Shown here: in pieces, positions 57,490 to 64,000 of the stretch | Layout: the number at the start of each line of letters is the position of its first letter | How positions within the stretch are numbered: position 1 is the stretch's first letter | NCBI RefSeq assembly: GCF_004792665.1 | Contig: NZ_SRZX01000005.1 | Location: 62,001-126,000, forward strand | Length of the DNA stretch: 64,000 nt | Direction: 5' to 3' | Source of the DNA: Marinobacter orientalis | GTDB lineage: Bacteria; Pseudomonadota; Gammaproteobacteria; Pseudomonadales; Oleiphilaceae | The notes under the pieces: generated by a model | What the model was told of the DNA's origin: nothing | The model's database searches: none | What the model saw: the letters and a program-made list of their open reading frames with translations, nothing else | Made by a program: the position numbers and the translations under genes

Positions 57490-60400
57490 GCCAATCCGCG
57501 ATTCTGCCTGCCCAGCCTCTTACCCTTATCAAGGCAGGTGCCGGAGCCGGTAAAACCTATACCATCCAAAGCACCCTTGCGAACTGGATCAAACAGGGCA
57601 TCGTACGAGCCGACCGGGTGCTGGCCGTCACCTTTACCACTGATGCCGCCAACGAAATGCGCACCCGTATTCGTCTGGCGCTATTGAAAGAAGGGATGAT
57701 GGCCGAGGCCCGGCTGCTGCAGAAATCCAATATCTCCACCATCCATGCGTTCGGCCTTGAAATACTAAAATCTTTTGCCTACGAAGCCGGTAAATCACCT
57801 GCACCCAGACAACTTACCGAACAGGAGCAAGACTTTCTCCTGCGCAAGGCGATGGACCAGGTACAAGCTATCCAGCCTGTGTTGGACGACCTGGAACACT
57901 ACGGATATAAAGGCGGCTACAAAGGTGAGGACTTCCAGGAAGCGGACGAGCAGCTTACCGATACCATCCTCGCACTGATCAATAAACTCCGGTCACTGGG
58001 CAAAGGCTTCAACACAGTACCTGGTGAGGCCGAGGCGCTGCTACGGCAGGCAAAAGACGCCATTACGAACACCTACGGTCACGTTCAGAAAGACGGCGCC
58101 CCGTATGCGGATGAGCTTTGGCAAGCCATTGAAGCCGTAAAGGCTGAATACCCTGACGAGCAAACCCTCCGCCACAAAGATGAGTGGGGGAACAACGCCG
58201 ATACTCGCGCCTTCGTTAACGACATTTATTCCGCCACACGGGAAAAACTGGATCGGGATTGGAAGCTTTGGGCAAGCCTGCAATATACCGACAAGCTGAA
58301 AAAAATCCGGGACAAACACCCACGCGCAGATTTGGCCGAACCGGTCTGGAATGGTGCTGAAAAACTCAGTGTTCACCCCGGGCCCCTGAATGATGCACTG
58401 AAGCACATCGAGTGTTTGATCAACGGCGTATTGGAAACCCTGGCAGCGTACCAGCACACCAAAGAACAAGCCGGCCTGGTGGATTACGGCGACATGGTGC
58501 ACCTGGCCAATGACATGCTGGAAGCCCATCCGAAATGGCTGGGCGAAATCGCAGGCGACTACGATTGCCTGATCATCGACGAGTTCCAGGACACAAACCC
58601 ACTGCAGTACGCTTTGCTGCGCCGCTTCCAGGCCAGTAGCAAATACACCCTGATTGTGGGCGACCTAAAGCAGTCCATCATGGGTTTTCAGGGTTCCGAC
58701 AGCCGGCTGTTTGCAGAGCTGCTGAGCGAAGGGGAACAGACCGCCGATGTCGTCAAAGAGCTGGACAATAACTGGCGCAGTACCCCTGAGTTGATGACCT
58801 TCATTAACGATGTGGGGACCGCTCTGTTCGGCAGCAAATACCAAGAGCTGACTCCAAAGGCCGGTTATCAATCCGACTTGCCGGCCGTACAAGCACTGCG
58901 ATTCAGCAAAGATGATTGGAACCTGAACGCAAGCACCAAAAGCCCCAAGCCCGGCTTTACCGCTGAAGGCAACATTGCATTGGCCAATCACCTTGCCGAT
59001 CTGATCGCCAGCGGCAGCCAGATCACTGATCGCCACACCGGACAAAAACGCGCGATCCGCGGCTCCGACATTGCGGTACTCGCCAGAGGCCACTCCCGGT
59101 TAGGCAAGTTTGCAGAGGCGTTGCGAAACGCGGGCATTGAGGTACAAATCCAGCAGCCTGGCTTCCTGGCTTGTGAGGCCGTGCAATGGGTACTCAATGC
59201 CCTGCAAGCAATCAACAACCGGCGAGACAACTACGCCTGGCTTGACTTGCTTACATCGCCATTAATGAATGGCCACGGCACCGAAAGGCTCAGCGAGCTT
59301 CTGTCTAGTTACGATCCGAGATCGGTATTAAAGCACAGCCTTAAAAACCTTCTGGAGCCGCTGGGGAAAACCCTGCGCAAACAGCCAGTGAAAAACCAGC
59401 TGTTGACCCTGATTGAAGAAGCGCAGTTATTCGAAGCCCTGAACAAACACCCCCATGGGCTTCAGTATCGAGCTAACCTCATCAAACTCATCGGCCTGGC
59501 TGAAGAGTTTGAAGCTCTGCAGCCTGAAACCCTGAACGCCATGGGCATCGCTGGCAAAAACGCCTCCACCTTTCCGGTATGGCTGAACCAGAACAAAGAC
59601 AGCATCGACGAACAACCCGGTGCAGACCCCCAAGCGGAAAACGCTGTGGTGCTGAAAACCTGGCACTCATCCAAAGGCCTGGAGTGGCCCGTTGTAATGG
59701 TTTTAGATGCAGAGAAGGCCAGGGAGCCGAGATTCCCCAGCATTACCATGGCCTACCCGGCTGACGGTATTGAAAACATGCTCCAGCAAAGCTTTGTGCA
59801 GATACTGCCTCAGTTCGATAACAAACCTACGAAAGAGCGATTTTTTGAGCTGCTGGCGAATGATGAGGCAGAAACGAGCAAGAATCTCTTCTACGTTGCG
59901 TTAACGCGGGCGCGTGAGCAGATTATTTTGCCTTGCTGGGAAGGCTATTCTGATGGATCCATGCTTAGTAATGTTGAGCCGTTACTAACCTCGAAAAATA
60001 GGAAGGCTGGAAGAAAATGTTGCGAGGTGACACATATCGCTCCCTCTACGACTGCTACCTCTGGACCTCGCGATCATACCTGCATGCAGACTGAGTTAAA
60101 AATTTTTAAGAGATGTCAAGCAAATAAAATAACGCATAGTACAAGCCCCTCGCTGAACGATGAACAAAGCGCCTCGGAAGAAGTAAATTCTGAAACTACA
60201 ATCTATAATCCGGCATTAAACTTCGAGCAGTCAAAAAATATGCCTGCCAATGAATTTGGTACCTGGGTGCATCTGGTTTATCAAGTTTACTTAATGCAAC
60301 CAAAGTTACTTTACAAAGCTCTCCATAAGCAGCGCTGCTGCGTCATAGATCAGGAAAACACTAAAATTTTGATCGAACATTTGGAAAGTTTTAAACAGCA

Positions 60401-60680
60401 ATTGAGCTCTATTGCCGAGGGTTATAAAAATTGGAACTGCGAGGTTGCAATATACGGAATAAATGACAGAGGGCAAGTTGTAAATGGGGTGGTCGATTTA
60501 ATTTTTGAAGATCATGGTGGATGGTGGCTAGTAGATCACAAGAGCACTCAAGAGACGTCTATTCACAAATACTCTGGGCAACTTCGTCTCTACAGTTCAA
60601 TGCTTAAAAAAAGAATCGAAGTGTTTGGCGAGATAATCAATTGGACTAAACATGCAAATCTTCAAATCTCACGTTTTTAA
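57486..60680 (+). CDS. AddA-like UvrD-family helicase with C-terminal nuclease domain
   Basis: A 1064-residue superfamily 1A helicase. Motifs: Walker A GAGAGKT (18-24), Ia VTFTTDAANEMRTR, II LIIDEFQDTNP (D365-E366), III VGDLKQSIMGFQG, IV NNWRSTPEL, V WHSSKGLEW, VI YVALTRARE. The C-terminus adds a RecB-type nuclease, D1004 in GVVDLIFED and D1017-H-K1019. With the preceding gene this gives a two-nuclease AddAB-like enzyme. Base composition drops sharply to AT-rich from about 60.0 kb, just after motif VI, so the nuclease part appears to come from another source or an ancient recombination. Confidence 0.85.
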   Translation: MSQSAILPAQPLTLIKAGAGAGKTYTIQSTLANWIKQGIVRADRVLAVTFTTDAANEMRTRIRLALLKEGMMAEARLLQKSNISTIHAFGLEILKSFAYEAGKSPAPRQLTEQEQDFLLRKAMDQVQAIQPVLDDLEHYGYKGGYKGEDFQEADEQLTDTILALINKLRSLGKGFNTVPGEAEALLRQAKDAITNTYGHVQKDGAPYADELWQAIEAVKAEYPDEQTLRHKDEWGNNADTRAFVNDIYSATREKLDRDWKLWASLQYTDKLKKIRDKHPRADLAEPVWNGAEKLSVHPGPLNDALKHIECLINGVLETLAAYQHTKEQAGLVDYGDMVHLANDMLEAHPKWLGEIAGDYDCLIIDEFQDTNPLQYALLRRFQASSKYTLIVGDLKQSIMGFQGSDSRLFAELLSEGEQTADVVKELDNNWRSTPELMTFINDVGTALFGSKYQELTPKAGYQSDLPAVQALRFSKDDWNLNASTKSPKPGFTAEGNIALANHLADLIASGSQITDRHTGQKRAIRGSDIAVLARGHSRLGKFAEALRNAGIEVQIQQPGFLACEAVQWVLNALQAINNRRDNYAWLDLLTSPLMNGHGTERLSELLSSYDPRSVLKHSLKNLLEPLGKTLRKQPVKNQLLTLIEEAQLFEALNKHPHGLQYRANLIKLIGLAEEFEALQPETLNAMGIAGKNASTFPVWLNQNKDSIDEQPGADPQAENAVVLKTWHSSKGLEWPVVMVLDAEKAREPRFPSITMAYPADGIENMLQQSFVQILPQFDNKPTKERFFELLANDEAETSKNLFYVALTRAREQIILPCWEGYSDGSMLSNVEPLLTSKNRKAGRKCCEVTHIAPSTTATSGPRDHTCMQTELKIFKRCQANKITHSTSPSLNDEQSASEEVNSETTIYNPALNFEQSKNMPANEFGTWVHLVYQVYLMQPKLLYKALHKQRCCVIDQENTKILIEHLESFKQQLSSIAEGYKNWNCEVAIYGINDRGQVVNGVVDLIFEDHGGWWLVDHKSTQETSIHKYSGQLRLYSSMLKKRIEVFGEIINWTKHANLQISRF

Positions 60681-60725
60681 AATCGATATTTTCATTATGG
60701 TATTTAACTTAATAGGAAATAAAAA

Positions 60726-60959
60726 GTGAGCGATGAAGAAAAGCATAAAATATCCGTGATTTTCGGGGAAAGAGTCAGGACTTTAAGAAAAGCTCGGGGT
60801 CTTTCTCAAAAACAAATTTCTATTATTACGAGGCTAGATAGAAGTTATATAGGCGGAGTAGAGCGGGGAGAAAGAAATGTAAGTCTTTATAATATTTTTA
60901 AAATTGCGACGGCTTTAGATATAAAACTAGATGAACTATTTAAGGATTTTGATGTCTAA
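60726..60959 (+). CDS. XRE-type controller (C) protein of the restriction system
   Basis: A 77-residue HTH protein (GLSQKQISIITRLDRSYIGG) of the size and type of restriction-modification C proteins, which delay endonuclease expression. It overlaps the putative endonuclease by 8 bp. The start is GTG 60726, with AGGAAA upstream. The AT-rich base composition matches the next two genes. A C-box operator could not be recognised with confidence upstream. Confidence 0.8.
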   Translation: MSDEEKHKISVIFGERVRTLRKARGLSQKQISIITRLDRSYIGGVERGERNVSLYNIFKIATALDIKLDELFKDFDV

Positions 60960-62052
60960 TCTTTCGGATACTTTCAAGTATATATCTTACTTTAGGCACG
61001 CGGGTCACCAAGTTGGTAGAAAAGTTGGTGATATGCTCGAAGTTCTAACTTATGCAGCGTTAGCGCGAAACGAAGAAATAGCAGCAAGACTACAAGTAGA
61101 GCCAAAGCTGTATGGGTATTCAGGTGCTGGTCACAAGGTTGAATTTATAGTAAATAAGGAGGCGCGCTACGACGACTTTAAAAAACCAGAAATTATAAGT
61201 GGCGGCGGTATTTCGGATCCCGTCGGTGTTATAGCCTTTATAGAATGTAAAAAAGTTGGTGTCGAGCAAACTATAAATAAATCGTTCAAAAAAAAATACA
61301 AGAAGAATGGGAGTTACAAGAATTATGTTATTCCCTTTGGCGAAGAGATAAAGATCAAGTTTCAAGGTTCGAGTAAGGCATACTCAATATTTTTTTTAGA
61401 TGAAGGCTCAGGGCCCACTATAAATATTACCGAAAATGGCAACCTAATTATAAAGGACGATGTTGTAACGGATTATCGATTGATATTTCCTTTATATGAA
61501 GATGGTAGTGTAGGGGTTATCAAGAACGATGGTAGTCTGAGGGATCACCAAAAAACCTTAAAAAGCTGTAAAATCCTTGAGATCTATGGAAGCAACGAAT
61601 TTGGTGGTTTAGCGCTTTTAAACGATTGTCTGTCAGGACCCCAGACTCCCGAAAAGGCTAAACAGTCATCTTTTGTAGCTCTGGATGTAAGGAAAAAACG
61701 TTATGATAGTTTTGATATAAACGAAAATGAGGAAGATTTGGTTAGTATATTAGTGTTGACCGAGTTTTCACATTGGGAAGAAAAAAGTCAAAACATCATA
61801 AAGGCTTGCATAGATGTAAATTTAGTAGTGGCCGACAGTATTATTGTTCAAGCTTTTAAAGTGTTTGAGGAAAAATTTGGCTCAGACTTTTACTCTATGA
61901 TAAAGAAAGATAATCTGTTGAATGACGATATGGTTCGGTCAATAGCTTTTGAAATAGTTGATGAGTATGAGGGGAAGATCTTCAGAGATATAAAGGATGG
62001 CCAACTTAAAAAGTTCGCCATCATAGATGGTAAATTAAAAATCATTTCCTGA
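60952..62052 (+). CDS. Putative restriction endonuclease
   Basis: A 366-residue protein without a named family. D89-x8-E98-C-K100 in SDPVGVIAFIECKK fits a PD-(D/E)XK catalytic core. Its place between a C-type regulator and a DNA methyltransferase, tail-to-tail with 11 bp overlap, strongly suggests the cognate endonuclease. AAGGA at 60942-60946 supports ATG 60952. AT-rich, foreign to the host. Recognition site unknown. Confidence 0.65.
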   Translation: MSNLSDTFKYISYFRHAGHQVGRKVGDMLEVLTYAALARNEEIAARLQVEPKLYGYSGAGHKVEFIVNKEARYDDFKKPEIISGGGISDPVGVIAFIECKKVGVEQTINKSFKKKYKKNGSYKNYVIPFGEEIKIKFQGSSKAYSIFFLDEGSGPTINITENGNLIIKDDVVTDYRLIFPLYEDGSVGVIKNDGSLRDHQKTLKSCKILEIYGSNEFGGLALLNDCLSGPQTPEKAKQSSFVALDVRKKRYDSFDINENEEDLVSILVLTEFSHWEEKSQNIIKACIDVNLVVADSIIVQAFKVFEEKFGSDFYSMIKKDNLLNDDMVRSIAFEIVDEYEGKIFRDIKDGQLKKFAIIDGKLKIIS

Positions 62053-63286
62053 ATATAAGTATTCCATCTTTTTTCTCCTTATCGTCACCATGATAATCAG
62101 CGCGGTGACGATAAGCATATTTTCCTAATCCATAGTGCGTAGTTCGATAGTTTTCTTCTTCGAGCTTATATCCAATTTTGGTGATTAACTGAATCGTTCT
62201 TTGACAAACGGGAATGAGTTCTCCTTTGCGCGTACAATCTCCAATAACAACTGCTAGGTAGCTGCCTTTTGGTTGTGCTTGGTATGTTTCAGTGTAGCAT
62301 TTTTTTAAATGTTCGAAGTAAGACTCTACGATATTTTCAGATGCAGGATGGGCCTTCATTTCCGACTTATATAGCTGGATTGTGTTGTTAGTGTAAAAGG
62401 ATTCAAAAGGTTTTCCCCAATAATATTCTAGACTATAAACTGGCGCATAGTTAAAGCTGTTAAGGTAAGGCGGATGACTTATGACAAGATAGCAAAGATT
62501 ATCACTGAATTGCTTGGGTAATTCTGTGTTGTCACCAAGAAAACATTTAGAAATATTATTTCGGCCTATCAATTTTTTATATTCATTATGGTTTTTGCAC
62601 ATATCTTGGATTTTCTTAGAAAAAGCAGATATTACATTTCGTTGTCTCTTTTCTTTCTTTATATGTGGCCGGACCTCACCATCATGGGCTTTTGATACGC
62701 GTCTGACGATGCCGATGTAACCGATAAGAAGAAAGTCTTTTACATCCCCGTCTGGCATTTTATAAAGATAATCTTGTATCGCTTTTAGATCTATTGATGC
62801 CTCTTTTGTAAACCATTTTTCTGAAAAATTATCTGAGGGCGCTTCATAATTAGTGTGGTTTTTTTCGAACCAGGCTACTAGCTTGCCCAGTTCTATTTTA
62901 ATTTCTTCTGTGTCATTTACTCGAGCTTTGACGTTCGATGCCAATACGGAGAGCCAGCTTATATCAATCCCGTAGGATTTTATTCCTCTGAGGTTGGCTT
63001 CAACTAAGGTTGTCCCAGAACCGCAGAAGTTATCTAAAACGTAATGGTTGCTAGTTGGTCTTGGAATTTGTTCTAGAATCTGACCGGCCACGACGGACGG
63101 GAATTTCCCATAATATCGATAGTCGCCGTGCACTAAGTAGGACAACTGAGGGATGGTGTAAGGTATATCCCAGATTTTCACAGAATGGGGCGATTTAGCG
63201 ATTTCTGTGACTAAGGGGAGATATTGCTGAAATATAGGACTGGAACTCCTTGATGTGGGAGCTTCAAAAAGATCTTGGTTATACAT
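62042..63286 (-). CDS. DNA methyltransferase (N6-adenine or N4-cytosine)
   Basis: A 414-residue SAM-dependent DNA methyltransferase. AdoMet motif I DNFCGSGTT at 85-93 precedes the catalytic motif IV SHPPY at 270-274. The S-x-P-P-Y form is closer to N4-cytosine SPPY than to DPPY but does not settle the target base. It is convergent with and overlaps the endonuclease gene by 11 bp. It should protect the host genome from the partner endonuclease. Confidence 0.85.
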   Translation of the reverse strand: MYNQDLFEAPTSRSSSPIFQQYLPLVTEIAKSPHSVKIWDIPYTIPQLSYLVHGDYRYYGKFPSVVAGQILEQIPRPTSNHYVLDNFCGSGTTLVEANLRGIKSYGIDISWLSVLASNVKARVNDTEEIKIELGKLVAWFEKNHTNYEAPSDNFSEKWFTKEASIDLKAIQDYLYKMPDGDVKDFLLIGYIGIVRRVSKAHDGEVRPHIKKEKRQRNVISAFSKKIQDMCKNHNEYKKLIGRNNISKCFLGDNTELPKQFSDNLCYLVISHPPYLNSFNYAPVYSLEYYWGKPFESFYTNNTIQLYKSEMKAHPASENIVESYFEHLKKCYTETYQAQPKGSYLAVVIGDCTRKGELIPVCQRTIQLITKIGYKLEEENYRTTHYGLGKYAYRHRADYHGDDKEKKDGILIFRK

Positions 63287-63453
63287 TAGGTGATCTCGCA
63301 GCTTCAGAAATGGTACGTAAAGTAATCATAATCTCATGAATCGAAATGTCAAGGCCTATTTATCTAGCAATCAGCCGATCAGACTGAGTGGACCAGCAAA
63401 ATGGAGAATCAGTTATTCGTTCTGTCGAATAGTCGTTTTTCTGCGATTGCTAT

Positions 63454-64000
63454 TTAAGGCGGGAATCTATGCGGTTCAAGTAGCTCTAGTTCGCTACCAT
63501 CCCTTCTCTCCAACCACCGTCGAAGTTGCGGACTATTTTCGATATCGGTCGTCACAATAAACCAGTCAGGCTTCTCCTCATCTCGCCTAATCTTCTGATC
63601 CCGGCCAATAGGGCGATTAAACAGCGCCTCTGCTAGTGGCCGCTTAACCCGCAGGACCAACCGCAAAGAGCCTTCCATACCCAGGGCAAATTGCTGGGCC
63701 AGGTCGGGTTCCAGAGAAGTGTCGTTCAGGCCAAGGCTGGACTTGGCGGTTAGAATTCGATGTAGGGGTACCAGCTGGATGCTGCCATCCATGGTTTCGG
63801 CATTGGGATTTTCAGCCAGGAGGTAGAGGATTTCTTCCTGTAGGAGCATTCGCAGGGGTAGTAGTCCGTTCAGCTTGGTTTCCCCGTCCAGGGTTTTGGT
63901 AATCAAGTCCAGCTTGTCAGAATCCCGTAGCGCATCCTCCACCGCACTTTGAACTTGCTCATCAATCGGCTGTGATTCAGGGCGCATGGGGTCTGGCAGG
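63454..64000 (-). CDS. WYL-domain regulator, C-terminal part (gene runs off the window)
   Basis: At least 182 codons, open at the window edge. LLPLRMLLQEEILYLLAEN is the typical WYL core and WFIVTTDIENSPQLRRWLER with ELELLEPH the WCX extension. A start at 63985-63987 would omit the N-terminal HTH, so the true start is probably beyond 64000. GC-rich, unlike the adjoining methyltransferase. A regulator here, pointing left, suggests another accessory locus beginning to the right. Confidence 0.75.
   Translation of the reverse strand, partial: LPDPMRPESQPIDEQVQSAVEDALRDSDKLDLITKTLDGETKLNGLLPLRMLLQEEILYLLAENPNAETMDGSIQLVPLHRILTAKSSLGLNDTSLEPDLAQQFALGMEGSLRLVLRVKRPLAEALFNRPIGRDQKIRRDEEKPDWFIVTTDIENSPQLRRWLERRDGSELELLEPHRFPP

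Larger units (their letters stand above)
35600..64000. mobile_element. Integrated genomic island next to tRNA-fMet (left part)
   Basis: The conserved core ends at the tRNA gene; everything to the right is accessory: excision/integration genes (repressor, Xis-like, integrase), SOS polymerase, WYL regulators, an IS element, nucleases, helicase and a restriction-modification module. The plus-strand tRNA with the integrase downstream is the usual layout of tRNA-integrated elements. I found no second copy of the tRNA 3' end within the window, so the right boundary lies beyond 64000. No conjugation genes are visible, so the mode of transfer is unknown. Confidence 0.8.

Noticed and set aside
54850..63286. 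BREX or another named multi-gene defence system
   Set aside because: No BrxL, PglZ or BrxC-like gene is present; the helicase-nuclease pair and C-R/M module do not match that gene set.
63336..63560. 74-codon plus-strand frame
   Set aside because: Overlaps the WYL gene in antisense and shows no protein-like features.
35600..64000. CRISPR array or cas genes
   Set aside because: No evenly spaced long direct repeats with unique spacers were seen; the only phased repeats are three 11-bp units near the integrase.
35600..64000. Right attachment site (second copy of the tRNA-fMet 3' end)
   Set aside because: Looked for by eye and not found in the window; the boundary is probably further right.

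Overview
The window reads as a chromosome segment of a halophilic gammaproteobacterium, most likely Marinobacter or a close relative. This is inferred from gene order, a glucosylglycerate (compatible solute) cluster at the left end, GC-rich codon use and the Pseudomonas/Marinobacter-type dapD-dapC-glnD-map block; no database search was run. It splits at an initiator tRNA gene (35523-35599) into core chromosome on the left and an integrated island on the right.

Core, 1-35.5 kb. Positions 1-4330 hold an osmolyte operon: a HAD phosphatase tail, a glucosyl-3-phosphoglycerate synthase-like glycosyltransferase, a GH13 sucrose/glucosylglycerate phosphorylase, and a DUF3524 glycosyltransferase of the tRNA-queuosine mannosyltransferase family. 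Next come two MDR oxidoreductases, a membrane diguanylate cyclase, a DUF1853 protein, glyoxalase I, a ManC/AlgA-type bifunctional enzyme, a Clp-N/AAA protein with a small partner, and a membrane-anchored cold-shock-domain protein. The minus strand then carries lysine and nitrogen genes (dapE, dapD, an ArsC/Spx-like gene, dapC, glnD, map). Divergent from map runs the conserved line rpsB-tsf-pyrH-frr-uppS-cdsA-dxr-rseP-bamA-skp-lpxD-fabZ-lpxA-lpxB-rnhB, which links translation, isoprenoid and phospholipid synthesis, outer-membrane assembly and lipid A synthesis.

Island, 35.6-64 kb; the right end lies outside the window. It opens next to tRNA-fMet with three 11-bp-spaced repeats (candidate integrase arm sites), a divergent HTH repressor and Xis-like gene around a palindromic operator, a tyrosine integrase and an HD-domain protein. 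Cargo follows: LexA-controlled umuDC; a WYL regulator whose probable operator (GCGAC-N7-GTCGC) occurs both before itself and before an outer-membrane barrel gene; a DUF4236 protein divergent from a tandem AAA+ ATPase that is followed after 11 nt by a divergent MraZ-like protein; a damaged IS66 element; a SLAC1/TehA-type transporter; a two-gene membrane operon; a small protein with an ApaH-like phosphoesterase; an AddB-like nuclease overlapping an AddA-like helicase-nuclease; an AT-rich C-R/M restriction-modification module; and the C-terminal part of a second WYL regulator at the right edge.

The strongest candidates for something undescribed are the DUF4236 / tandem-AAA+ / MraZ-like locus beside the WYL regulator, and the island-borne AddAB-like pair, whose helicase gene changes base composition near its 3' end and continues into the restriction module.
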